Source of the DNA: Anaerolineae bacterium
GTDB lineage: Bacteria > Chloroflexota > Anaerolineae > Aggregatilineales > Phototrophicaceae
Assembly: GCA_022823165.1 (NCBI GenBank)
Contig: JAJDXR010000027.1
Coordinates: forward strand, 1-46,126
Reading direction: 5' to 3'
Length of the DNA stretch: 46,126 bases
This document shows, one piece after another, positions 33,856 through 41,452 of the stretch; positions within the stretch are counted from its first letter, which is position 1; every line of letters starts with the position of its first letter. Made by a program: the position numbers and the translations under genes. The notes under the pieces are model-generated. The model was given only the letters and a program-made list of their open reading frames with translations. It had not been told where the DNA came from and made no database searches.

Positions 33856-34569
33856 CTAGTCTCTCTTGCCCCAGTTCTCGTCGAATGGCTGCACTTCGTA
33901 GCCTAGAATCTCTCGCAGGTCGGCCAAATTTGCGTCGAGTTCGTCTTCCAATGTAGAAGGGTCCGCCCCTCGCTGCATGAGCTGCAGGCGATTCCAGCTG
34001 CGAAGCGAGTCTTTAAGATAGAATTCGGCGTAGGCCATGTAGCCTTCTTTGGTTGACATGTCGAATTGATCCCAAGGCGGTTTATCGAATATTTGGTCGC
34101 CGTATTCGTATCCAAAATTGATTTCTTGCTGGGGCTGTTGATCGCCGAGCAGTTCGTCGAGGTCCAGCACACGATCAAGAAGGCGAGTCAGGGCGTGAAC
34201 GCGCTGGTTAACATGGTCGTCGCCGAGAGCCAGGTTATTGGACAGCGTAGTGGCGTGTTGCATGAGATTGGCGCGGATTTGCGCGAATTGCGCCAAGGAA
34301 TTTTCGTTCCGCGCCGATGCTGAATCCGAGACAGCGCCTGCGATTGCGGCCTGTTGTGAGGCGGCAAGGGCATTGGCGCGGGAAATTAAATTTTGCGCCA
34401 ATGCGTCGGTGTAGAGTTCGTAATCGTCATCCCATTGTTCGCGCCAATTATGGATGGTGCGTTTAGGGAAGCCGGTAAGGTGGTGAACGATGGGCACGTT
34501 GCCGCTGTGGATCAGCAGCAGGCGGCGGACAAGTTTCTTTTCGTCGGGGGTGTAGACGCGTTTGGGCAT
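33856..34569 (-). CDS. HTH-domain protein of unknown function
   Basis: I do not recognise this 237-residue protein. The N-terminal ~50 residues look like a helix-turn-helix of the kind found in transposase or terminase-small-subunit proteins (EKKLVRRLLLIHSGNVPIVH, TGFPKRTIHNWREQWDDDYE). The middle is a helical Ala-rich segment (LISRANALAASQQAAIAGAV) and the rest is acidic and largely helical (LDRVLDLDELLGDQQPQQEI, EFYLKDSLRSWNRLQLMQRG). No enzyme motif is seen. No strong ribosome-binding site precedes the ATG at 34569. It is flanked by repeat debris (33767-33855 and 34570-34867), which fits an acquired phage- or element-derived gene. Confidence 0.6.
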   Translation of the reverse strand: MPKRVYTPDEKKLVRRLLLIHSGNVPIVHHLTGFPKRTIHNWREQWDDDYELYTDALAQNLISRANALAASQQAAIAGAVSDSASARNENSLAQFAQIRANLMQHATTLSNNLALGDDHVNQRVHALTRLLDRVLDLDELLGDQQPQQEINFGYEYGDQIFDKPPWDQFDMSTKEGYMAYAEFYLKDSLRSWNRLQLMQRGADPSTLEDELDANLADLREILGYEVQPFDENWGKRD

Positions 34570-34867
34570 TGCGGGGCCTCTGGCTCTGTAAGGTGTTTTC
34601 GCAGGCTAGCGCGGGAGTGGCGTTGAAAGGCGACTATGGGGTCGCGTATTGGGGGGATTCGCTGCAGAGGGGCGGAGGGCGCAGAGACGTCTGTGGCATT
34701 ACGACAATTTCTGTGTTTCTACGACAAGATTATTGTCAAGTAAGGGTGCCAGCCTCAAGTGTGGCGCGCTCCCGTATTGTCGCATTTTCAAATCACAAGA
34801 ATTCGGAAGGTCGGGCCTCGCCTGATATCTTCGGCTGTTTGACGCCCCGCCCGTGACGCGAGCGCGC
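34570..34867. other. Gene-free stretch with repeat remnants
   Basis: Nothing coding is convincing here. It contains fragments such as GCAGAGGGGCGGAGGGCGCAGAGA (positions about 34662-34686, quoted in part), related to the CACAGAGGC motifs in the other gaps. A short A+T-rich patch with ACGACAA repeated and a GACAAT/ATTGTC pair lies around 34700-34740. Confidence 0.4.
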
Positions 34868-35746
34868 TTAGAGCGCCAGGTGTTGCCGAGCGGCGGCGCG
34901 GACTTCCTGGCCGTAATCAGAGTCGCGATGCAAAGCCAGCAGCGAGTCAAAATTAGCATCCGCGTCTTTCGTCAAGCGGGCTACCATGTCCAGAAAGCGC
35001 AAGTCCTCCGCTGTGAGTTCTGCTTCGGGCTTCTCGATCAGGTGGCTCCAAGCGTCGTCGCCGCGGACTTCCAGCTTGTTCAGCGCGTCGAAGTCGTGCA
35101 GCAAGGCATAACGGATCGGCGGCAGGCCGACATCAATGTCGCTGTCGCCGAACCGCGACGGATCGAGGGTTGCCTGCCGCGCCCCCTGCCATACTTCACT
35201 GGCAACGCGAAAATGGTCCGGAGAGGCAATGTTCAGCGGATCCAGTGTCATTTTGCGCGAGGCCTGCAGCAAGGGATCGACATAGGCGTCGGCGCGCCGC
35301 CATTGGTCCCGCCGCCCGTCCCAGTACTCCGTGATGCGGTGTTCATAGTGAATTGCCCCGCCGAGGTAGCCCTCGAAGCCGACGCGCTCTCGCGCCGCGA
35401 TTCCCTTTTGGCGCAGGATCGCGACCAGCAGCGTGGCGAAATTCCGGCAGTTGACGCCCAATCGCAAACGCGGCGGGCGCGGCTTAGACAAGGGCGCGTT
35501 GCGAATCGACATTAATTTCGCCAGGAAACGCTCCATGCTGCGAATGCCGAATGCTGCGTCTTCAATGTCCTTGAGCTGCAGGTTGCGCAATTGCAGGACA
35601 TATTGATAAGGCGGGATGATCAGCCCTTGAATGGCGCGGACGATGCCTGGCAGGTCCTTGGGCAGCGCGTCGAGTAGCGGCGCGTACTCGCCCGGATCGG
35701 TGAAGGGGCTGTGGGATGTGTAATAGGCGAGCATATCGTTATTCAT
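34868..35746 (-). CDS. Transglutaminase-like (papain-fold) protein
   Basis: This 292-residue cytosolic protein has a transglutaminase-like core. The triad is C100 in RLRLGVNCRNFATLLVAILR, H136 in GAIHYEHRITEYWD, and D153 in QWRRADAYVDPLL. The RxGFEGYLGGxxHYEHRI part resembles transglutaminase-like proteins found in Actinobacteria and Chloroflexota, which are likely proteases or peptide-modifying enzymes. No signal peptide or membrane segment is seen. The C-terminal ~90 residues (LTAEDLRFLDMVARLTKDAD) are helical. It stands alone on the minus strand, with two palindromes between it and the aldehyde dehydrogenase gene further left. Confidence 0.78.
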   Translation of the reverse strand: MNNDMLAYYTSHSPFTDPGEYAPLLDALPKDLPGIVRAIQGLIIPPYQYVLQLRNLQLKDIEDAAFGIRSMERFLAKLMSIRNAPLSKPRPPRLRLGVNCRNFATLLVAILRQKGIAARERVGFEGYLGGAIHYEHRITEYWDGRRDQWRRADAYVDPLLQASRKMTLDPLNIASPDHFRVASEVWQGARQATLDPSRFGDSDIDVGLPPIRYALLHDFDALNKLEVRGDDAWSHLIEKPEAELTAEDLRFLDMVARLTKDADANFDSLLALHRDSDYGQEVRAAARQHLAL

Positions 35747-35834
35747 GGCGAACTATTATAGGCGCCTTCGCGCTGAATGCGTAGCACTAGAGAACAATCG
35801 ATTTGCTGAACCTCTGCGCCTCTGAGGTAAAAAA

Positions 35835-35859
35835 GGGCGACTCACCGAGTCGCCCCTAC
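35835..35859 (+). repeat. REP-like palindrome (arms GGGCGACTC/GAGTCGCCC)
   Basis: Perfect nine-base arms with an ACC loop and CTAC tail. It forms a pair with the copy at 35876, and directly before it is CTCTGCGCCTCTGAGG, another remnant motif. It shows a third arm variant with full compensation. Confidence 0.85.
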
Positions 35860-35875
35860 AAATCACATACTTTGC

Positions 35876-35899
35876 GGGCGAGCCAAGGCTCGCCCCTAC
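35876..35899 (+). repeat. REP-like palindrome (arms GGGCGAGCC/GGCTCGCCC)
   Basis: Identical in arms, AA loop and CTAC tail to the copies at 18429 and 45950. It is a direct-orientation neighbour of the copy 16 bases to its left and lies downstream of the aldehyde dehydrogenase stop. Confidence 0.9.
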
Positions 35900-35919
35900 G
35901 GATTTCGCGTGGTGGTGAA

Positions 35920-37485
35920 TCAGCCCACTATCGTGTGTGATTGCTCGCGCATGTATTGCTGCAGGTAGTAGTAGCTGCCCGAGGCCTTGTTGCTGCCGGT
36001 GCTGCCTTTCCAGCCGCCGAAGGACTGATAGCCGGGCCAGGCGCCGGTGGTGGCCCCGGTGGCGCGATTGACGTAGAGTACGCCGGCTTCGATATTGTCC
36101 AGGAACCAGTCAGCTTCGTTCTTGTCTTCGGTGTAGACGCCGGCGGTTAAACCGAGCGCGACATCGTTGGCCAGCCGCATCGCCTCGTCTACACTCTCGA
36201 CGCCGCGCACAGCCACGATGGGCGCGAACATCTCATGCTGCCACAGGCGGTGCTCATCGGGCAGGTCGGCAACGACGGTGGGCGCGACGAAGTAGCCATT
36301 GCCGAGCGGCAGGGTCTCGCCGCCGGCCAGGATCTCGCCGTCGCTCAGCTCGCTGACGTAGCCCTGATACGCATTGTAGGCGGCTTCGCTGATGATGGGA
36401 CCCATATAGGTGTCGGCCTCGGTGGGATCGCCGACGGCGACATCGGCGGCCAGATCAACCAGCTTGGATAAAAACTCGTCTTTGACCGCGTCATCGACAT
36501 ACACGCGCGAGCAAGCCGAGCATTTCTGGCCGGTCAAGCCGAAAGCCGAGCGCATGACGCCCAGCGCGGCTTTGTCCAGGTCGGCATTGGCGGTGACGAT
36601 GGCGGGGTTTTTGCCGCCCATCTCGGCGATGACGGGCCGGAAATAGCCGGCGGCGGTGCTGAAGTTTCTGATGATGCTCATGCCGACATCGTAGCTGCCG
36701 GTGAAGGTCAAGCCAGCCAAATCGGAATTGGCTGCCAGCGCGATGCCGGGGTCGTCGCCGCCGAGGACCATATTGAATACGCCGGCGGGTATGCCGGCAT
36801 CGACGGCGCATTGGGCGATCATGCAAGCGCTGAGCGAGCCTTCCGCGGCCGGCTTGAGCACGACCGTGTTGCCGGCGATCAGCGCGGCGCCGCTGGGCCC
36901 ACCCGTGAGCGCGGCCGGGAAGTTGAAGGGTCCGATCACCCCCCAGACGCCGTAGGGCTTGAGTACGCTGCGGTTAAAATGCTGGTCGCTTTCGCTGAGC
37001 AGCTGGCGGTCGAAACCCTGATTATCCTTCATGGCGTCTACGCAGTAGCGGATAAGATCGGCGGCTTCTTCGACATCGCCGATGGCTTCCAGGCGGTTCT
37101 TGCCGATCTCCATGCTGACGACCGCGGCAATCTCGAAGAGACGCTCGCTGATGAGGTCGGCGAAGCGGTTGACCAGCTCGGCGCGCTCTTGCCAGGGGGT
37201 ATCGCGCCAGGCGGGGAAAGCCGCTTTGGCCGCCGCCACCGCTTGGTCAACCTGCTCGGCGGAAGCCTGGGCAAAGCTGCCCAGCAGCCAGTCGGTGTTG
37301 ATGGGCGAGCGATTCTCGAAGCGGCCGTCGCCGTCCACGCGCTCGCCGTTGATCAGCATCCGGTAATGCTTGCCCAGGTTCCGCTTGAGCTCGGCGACAT
37401 CTTCTTCAAAGTATTCGTGCAGCAGTGGGTCAGGACTGCCAAGCGTGGAATAGGTCACTTTGATATGTTTGCGTTTTTTGGACAT
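35920..37485 (-). CDS. 1-pyrroline-5-carboxylate-dehydrogenase-type aldehyde dehydrogenase
   Basis: This 521-residue NAD(P)-dependent aldehyde dehydrogenase most resembles RocA/PutA-type enzymes that oxidise glutamate-gamma-semialdehyde to glutamate. Catalytic residues visible are N188 (WGVIGPFNFP), E288 (VIAEMGGKNPAIV) and C322 (LTGQKCSACSRVYV); the QKCSACSR context is typical of P5C dehydrogenases. The N-terminus carries the extra ~35 residues common to that subfamily. The ATG at 37485 has GGGAGAA upstream. The C-terminal GGWKGSTGSNKASGSYYYLQ segment is also P5CDH-like. It stands alone. No proline dehydrogenase is seen nearby, so the pathway assignment rests on family features. Confidence 0.9.
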   Translation of the reverse strand: MSKKRKHIKVTYSTLGSPDPLLHEYFEEDVAELKRNLGKHYRMLINGERVDGDGRFENRSPINTDWLLGSFAQASAEQVDQAVAAAKAAFPAWRDTPWQERAELVNRFADLISERLFEIAAVVSMEIGKNRLEAIGDVEEAADLIRYCVDAMKDNQGFDRQLLSESDQHFNRSVLKPYGVWGVIGPFNFPAALTGGPSGAALIAGNTVVLKPAAEGSLSACMIAQCAVDAGIPAGVFNMVLGGDDPGIALAANSDLAGLTFTGSYDVGMSIIRNFSTAAGYFRPVIAEMGGKNPAIVTANADLDKAALGVMRSAFGLTGQKCSACSRVYVDDAVKDEFLSKLVDLAADVAVGDPTEADTYMGPIISEAAYNAYQGYVSELSDGEILAGGETLPLGNGYFVAPTVVADLPDEHRLWQHEMFAPIVAVRGVESVDEAMRLANDVALGLTAGVYTEDKNEADWFLDNIEAGVLYVNRATGATTGAWPGYQSFGGWKGSTGSNKASGSYYYLQQYMREQSHTIVG

Positions 37486-37571
37486 CGTGTTCTCCCTTCC
37501 GTGTCGAGAAATGCGGTATATACCTAATTTTACTCGAATACGCCTGGTGCGGGAAAGCGACTTTGCTGATT

Positions 37572-37696
37572 GGGAGTGTCTATCTTGGTGGATATTTCAT
37601 GAATGCCGAGTTTGGCACAGGTTGATTCGCCACAGAGGCACAGAGATTTTTCTTTGGGTCGAAGGGGAAACCGCATCCACTGCAATAGACACTCCC
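37572..37696. mobile_element. 125-bp MITE-like element, copy 1, 12-bp inverted ends
   Basis: Begins GGGAGTGTCTAT (37572-37583) and ends ATAGACACTCCC (37685-37696), an exact inverted pair. The interior contains CCACAGAGGCACAGAG and a T-rich stretch. A TGCTG direct repeat lies at 37564-37568 and 37697-37701, possibly a target duplication offset by three bases on the left. There is no coding content, so mobilisation would need a transposase elsewhere. It lies between the ALDH gene and the TIGR04076 gene. Confidence 0.8.
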
Positions 37697-37716
37697 TGCT
37701 GCATGCGGGCTGCTGC

Positions 37717-38034
37717 TCAGGTCAAGTCGTCGCTGTCCATGGCGCGCTTGTTGATCCGTTCAATGCGCATGATCAGGCGCTCATCGACATCGGGGCAGGC
37801 GGCGACGGTATCGCGGGTCATCCAGTCGTTTTTGCTGAGTTCGCGCTGTTTGGCGGCCAGCAGCGGCAGCACGGCCGACAAGGCGTAAATGCAGAAGTGC
37901 TTGCCGGCGGGGATGCGCAGCTTGGCGCTTTCGGTCAGCTCGAAGTAATCGCCGACTTCGAGGCCGCAGACTGAGCGGCCTTCGATGCGTTCGACGGTGA
38001 CGCGCAGGTCGTAGAGCTGGAAGGGTCGCTTCAT
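37717..38034 (-). CDS. TIGR04076-family small protein
   Basis: This 105-residue protein of unknown biochemical role belongs to the TIGR04076 family. It has the recurrent pattern LYDLRVTVERIEGRSVCGLE, then VGDYFELTESAKLRIPAG with HFCIYALSAVLPLLAAKQRE, and ends with CPDVDERLIMRIERIN. The family is often found next to amidohydrolases, aminotransferases and other metabolic genes. It lies eight bases downstream of the SelA-like gene on the same strand, so it is part of that operon. It could be a small-molecule-binding or regulatory accessory; no catalytic residues are evident. Confidence 0.75.
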   Translation of the reverse strand: MKRPFQLYDLRVTVERIEGRSVCGLEVGDYFELTESAKLRIPAGKHFCIYALSAVLPLLAAKQRELSKNDWMTRDTVAACPDVDERLIMRIERINKRAMDSDDLT

Positions 38035-38042
38035 GGCCGGTA

Positions 38043-39140
38043 TCAGCCCATGAGCTTCAGACAGGCATCCCGCACGATGAGCTCCTCGCCCGGATTCAGC
38101 GTCATCGGATTAAGATGAAATTGCGCCTCGTTCAGCGGCGAGACGGCGATGCCCGGCTCGTGATCCAGGAAGGCCTGCGCCAGCTCATCCGCCGTCTTGC
38201 CGAGTACAGCCGCATCCACAGTTACCCGACACCAGGGCAGCGGCTGACCGGCTTCGTTGGGGAAGGCGCGCTCGGCGCAGACACCGGCAAGTGGATTCAG
38301 CGTCTCGCAAAACAGGCGCACCGTGTCTTCGCAGTACTGGGCGCGGGCGGCGTGATCGAGCTTGAGATAGCGCTCCACAGCGGCCAGCGCGCCCATCAAC
38401 TCTTCCTTGCCGACCTTGAAGGGCCGGCCCAAGCCGTGGTTGGGATTGCTGATGGGGCGGATCGAGTCGATGAGATCGCGCCGCCCGAGCATGAGGCCGC
38501 TGGATTGGGGACCGCGCAGGTCTTTGCCGCCGCTGAAGAGCGCGATGGCCGCGCCCATCTCAGTGAAGCGCCACAGATTGTCCACTGGCGGCAATTGCGC
38601 CGCGGCATCGACGATGACCGGAATCTCCTGCTCGTCCGCGATGGCGATGACTTGCGCCAGGCTGATGTCATCGGTGTTTGCCTGGCCGCGCGGGAACCAG
38701 ACGACGCAGGCCGTGCGCTCGTTGATGGCGGCGCGAAAGTTATCCGGCGAGCCGGCGATTTCGACATACGTCAAACCGACCGCCTGGATGCTGTAATCGT
38801 AGGGGTTGCGCTGGCCGCGAAAGAGTATGGCTTCGTCCTTGAAGTCGGCGATATCCGGGAAGCGCTTCAGCGCCTCCGGATGCTTGTGGAGCACGGCGGC
38901 GGCGGCGGCCAGCTCAATGCCGGCGGCGGCGCCCGAGGTGACGTAGGCGGCTTGGTTGCGGGTCAGCCGGGCGATGCGATCGCCCACCCGCCGCTGCAGC
39001 TGCGCCAGATCGACGAAACTGCCGGCGGCCTCGTTCATGGCGCGCAGGACTTCCGGCGGCATCAGCGAGCCGCCATATTTAGTCACAGTGGCGAAAGCGT
39101 TGACGAGCGGGCGGATGCCCAAATCTTGATAGTCGGTCAT
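38043..39140 (-). CDS. SelA-like PLP enzyme (D-glucosaminate-6-phosphate ammonia-lyase/DgaE-like)
   Basis: This 365-residue fold-type I PLP enzyme belongs to the SelA-like group. It starts MTDYQDLGIRPLVNAFATVT, followed by TKYGGSLMPPEVLRAMNEAA, the classical N-terminal motif of the group. TSGAAAGIELAAAA binds the cofactor phosphate, and ALFSGGKDLRGPQSSGLMLG contains the Schiff-base Lys. Known members release ammonia from amino-sugar acids such as D-glucosaminate-6-phosphate. Its ATG overlaps the stop of the upstream amidohydrolase gene (ATGA), so the pair is coupled. The longer in-frame start at 39263 would run deep into that gene and is rejected. Confidence 0.85.
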   Translation of the reverse strand: MTDYQDLGIRPLVNAFATVTKYGGSLMPPEVLRAMNEAAGSFVDLAQLQRRVGDRIARLTRNQAAYVTSGAAAGIELAAAAAVLHKHPEALKRFPDIADFKDEAILFRGQRNPYDYSIQAVGLTYVEIAGSPDNFRAAINERTACVVWFPRGQANTDDISLAQVIAIADEQEIPVIVDAAAQLPPVDNLWRFTEMGAAIALFSGGKDLRGPQSSGLMLGRRDLIDSIRPISNPNHGLGRPFKVGKEELMGALAAVERYLKLDHAARAQYCEDTVRLFCETLNPLAGVCAERAFPNEAGQPLPWCRVTVDAAVLGKTADELAQAFLDHEPGIAVSPLNEAQFHLNPMTLNPGEELIVRDACLKLMG

Positions 39141-40357
39141 GGATTGATGCTGCCTTTCGGATAGCGAATCTGCCAGTAGTCGGGCGGGGCATCTTCCCAG
39201 GAGGGCGCGGATCGCCCATTGATATCGTAAACGATCTCGCCGGCGCGGATGGTCATTTCGCAACCGAGCTTTTGATCGCCATTCATGCGGGCGCCGCCGC
39301 AGTCGACGTAGCCAAACTCGCCCGTCTCCTGGCGCAGCACGGCGATATCGGCCTCAGCGCCGATGCTCAGCGTTCCCAGCTCGGGATGGCCGATTTCCTG
39401 CGCCGGCGTCGCGGTTGAGCGGTAGATGACTTCGCTGAGCGGCATGCCCATGCAGAGCAGCTTGGACATGGTGTTGAGCATATCGTGCACGACGCCGTTG
39501 ACATTGCCGATATGAAGGTCAGTGCTGATGGAGTCGGGCCCGAAGCCGCCTTCATAAGCGGGGATCGCCTGGCGGAACCAGAAGCTGCCGGCGCCGTGGC
39601 CGAGGTCGAAGATGATGCCGCGTTCGCGGGCTTCAAACATGAAGTCGGCTGGCTGGTTATCGGCGTTGAGGATGGGGAATTGCTGGGCGTAGACGTGGGT
39701 GTGGATATCGCCCGGCTGCATCTTTTGCAGCAGCTCCTGGTAGGTGCGGCCCTCGCGGTGCCAAAAGTCGACCATCAGCGGCTTCTTGCAAATGTCGGAG
39801 GCTTCCAGCGCGCGGTCAACCGCCGCCCAGGGCGGATGCGCTTCGTCGAAAGGTTCGGCTACCCAGTAGTGCGCCGTCTTGATGCCGACGCAATCTTCGG
39901 GGTAGGCCAGCACAATTGAAGCCGCCAGCTCGGGGTCCATCTCGTTGATGTCTTGCTCGAAGGGGCCGATCATGCCCGATTTGACTATGTTGATATAGGC
40001 GAAGATGCGGGTCTTCCAGCGGTCGATGACGGTGCGTTTGAAGTGCAGGAAATGCTTGGCGCCGGCGGTGCCGGTATCGACCATGGTGGTGACGCCGGAG
40101 CGGAAGCTGTGATGGTCGGCAATGATGCTGAGGGTCTCCGGCTCGCGCGTATGATAGACGTGGACGTGCATGTCAATCAAGCCGGGCGTGACGTAGAGGC
40201 CGGACACATCGACAGCCTGCGCGGCGTCGGCCGCGGCGATAGCGGGCGCCATCCGGGCGATTCGGTCGCCGCTGATCGCCAGGTCCATGGTCGCGTCGAT
40301 ATTATTGGCCGGGTCGATGACGCGGCCGTTCTTGAGCAATAGATCGTATTGGGGCAT
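39137..40357 (-). CDS. Amidohydrolase/deacetylase-family metallohydrolase (dihydroorotase/EF0837-like)
   Basis: This 406-residue TIM-barrel amidohydrolase starts MPQYDLLLKNGRVIDPANNI. VTPGLIDMHVHVYH provides the HxH metal pair, and the Lys of CVGIKTAHYWVAEPF is probably the carboxylated bridging Lys. Later metal ligands include GDIHTHVYAQQFP (His) and the Asp of SISTDLHIGN. SKLLCMGMPLSEVIYRSTATPA is the typical C-terminal stretch of the group. Its partner is the SelA-like enzyme; the same pair occurs in Enterococcus (EF0837/EF0838), where deacetylation precedes deamination. The exact start is uncertain: an ATG two codons upstream (40363) is also possible. Confidence 0.85.
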   Translation of the reverse strand: MPQYDLLLKNGRVIDPANNIDATMDLAISGDRIARMAPAIAAADAAQAVDVSGLYVTPGLIDMHVHVYHTREPETLSIIADHHSFRSGVTTMVDTGTAGAKHFLHFKRTVIDRWKTRIFAYINIVKSGMIGPFEQDINEMDPELAASIVLAYPEDCVGIKTAHYWVAEPFDEAHPPWAAVDRALEASDICKKPLMVDFWHREGRTYQELLQKMQPGDIHTHVYAQQFPILNADNQPADFMFEARERGIIFDLGHGAGSFWFRQAIPAYEGGFGPDSISTDLHIGNVNGVVHDMLNTMSKLLCMGMPLSEVIYRSTATPAQEIGHPELGTLSIGAEADIAVLRQETGEFGYVDCGGARMNGDQKLGCEMTIRAGEIVYDINGRSAPSWEDAPPDYWQIRYPKGSINP

Positions 40358-40487
40358 AAGCATCCATTCCGCTTCGTTTCGACCATGTTTAACATAATCG
40401 GCAGAGAATCTCCACAATTTGCTTGAATCGGGCATGATGAAATTCGATTGCACAGCATGAATCCCGGATTCTAAAGTGTATGCCGGT

Positions 40488-40533
40488 GGGCGAGCCAAGG
40501 GGCGCGTAGACACAGCCCTACGCTCGCCCCTAC
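40488..40533 (+). repeat. REP-like palindrome with a nested insertion
   Basis: The left arm GGGCGAGCC with AAGG (40488-40500) and the right end GCTCGCCCCTAC (40522-40533) are the usual palindrome, split by about 21 bases. That insert (40499-40519) is identical to the reverse complement of 9612-9632. One mobile or recombining segment therefore appears to have entered another. Confidence 0.7.
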
Positions 40534-40544
40534 AGTCACCACGC

Positions 40545-40669
40545 GGGAGTGTCTACTTTGAGAGGATATTTCCTGAAAGCCGAGCTTGGCACAGGTTGAT
40601 TCACCACAGAGGCACAGAGATTTTTCTTTGGGTCGAAGGGAAACCGCATCCACTACAATATACACTCCC
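40545..40669. mobile_element. 125-bp MITE-like element, copy 2
   Basis: Same length and interior as the copy at 37572, with ends GGGAGTGTCTAC and ATATACACTCCC, imperfectly inverted. CACCAC lies at 40537-40542 and 40670-40675, a possible target duplication. It fills most of the gene-free stretch 40358-40739 together with the nested palindrome, directly upstream of the SDR gene. Confidence 0.78.
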
Positions 40670-40739
40670 CACCACCCGGGAATTGGGTGGTCGGTATTAT
40701 GATATGCTTGACGTGAGGGCTGACCATCAGGAGGCGGAC

Positions 40740-41441
40740 ATGAGTGAACTCAGCGGAAAAGTCGCTATCATTACGGGGGCGTCGGGTTTGCTGGCCTCGG
40801 GCGTGATCCCGGTGTTCCGCGCGGGCGGCGCGCGTTTGGCGCTGACCTGCGGCGATGACCGGCTGTATCAGCGTTTCCCGGATTTGCGTGACGACCGCGA
40901 CCACATCTGCCTGCAAAACGCGGATCTGTCGGATGAAGCGGCCGCGGCTGAATTGGTGGCGCAGACGCTGGATGTCTTCGGCCGTATCGACGTGCTGGTC
41001 AATATCGTCGGCGGTTGGGATGCCGGCGCGCCTGTGCATGCAATGACGACGGAGACCTGGAATACCATGCTGCGGCTGAACGCGACTGCGGCCTTTATGA
41101 TGAGCCGAGCGGCGCTTCCCGCGATGCTTGAGCGGGGCAGCGGCGTCATCGTCAATATCGGCGCCAAGCCGGGCCTGCGCGCCAATGGCAAGGATGCCGC
41201 CTATTCAGCCTCCAAATCGGCGCTGCTGCGGCTGACCGAGAGCCTGTCCGAAGAGTACAAGCGGCAGGGAATCCGCGTGAATGCCGTACTGCCCTCCACC
41301 ATCGCCAGCGAGGAGCTATACGCTGAGGACGCGCACGCGGGCGTGACGCCGGCGCAACTGGGATCTGTGATCGCCTTCCTGGCCTCTGACGCTGGCGCGG
41401 CTATCCATGGCGCCTTGATCCCGGTATTTGGTACGCGCTAG
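40740..41441 (+). CDS. Short-chain dehydrogenase/reductase
   Basis: This 233-residue SDR oxidoreductase has the NAD(P)-binding motif KVAIITGASGLLASGVIPVF (a variant of TGxxxGIG: TGASGLLAS), the NNAG-equivalent region LVNIVGGWDAG, and the catalytic Tyr-x-x-x-Lys in AAYSASKSALLRLTESL (Y, K). The Ser is at VIVNIGAKPGL, where the usual Ser is replaced by Ala/Gly, which is unusual. AGGAGG stands five bases before the ATG at 40740. The C-terminal LIPVFGTR is a typical SDR ending. It is convergent with the ParB-like gene. The substrate is unknown. Confidence 0.88.
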   Translation: MSELSGKVAIITGASGLLASGVIPVFRAGGARLALTCGDDRLYQRFPDLRDDRDHICLQNADLSDEAAAAELVAQTLDVFGRIDVLVNIVGGWDAGAPVHAMTTETWNTMLRLNATAAFMMSRAALPAMLERGSGVIVNIGAKPGLRANGKDAAYSASKSALLRLTESLSEEYKRQGIRVNAVLPSTIASEELYAEDAHAGVTPAQLGSVIAFLASDAGAAIHGALIPVFGTR

Positions 41442-41452
41442 GCGGCTTTGCG

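Noticed and set aside
34700..34745. GACAAT/ATTGTC inverted pair and ACGACAA repeats as a regulatory site
   Set aside because: The arms are only six bases and the region is A+T-rich repeat debris, so chance occurrence is likely.
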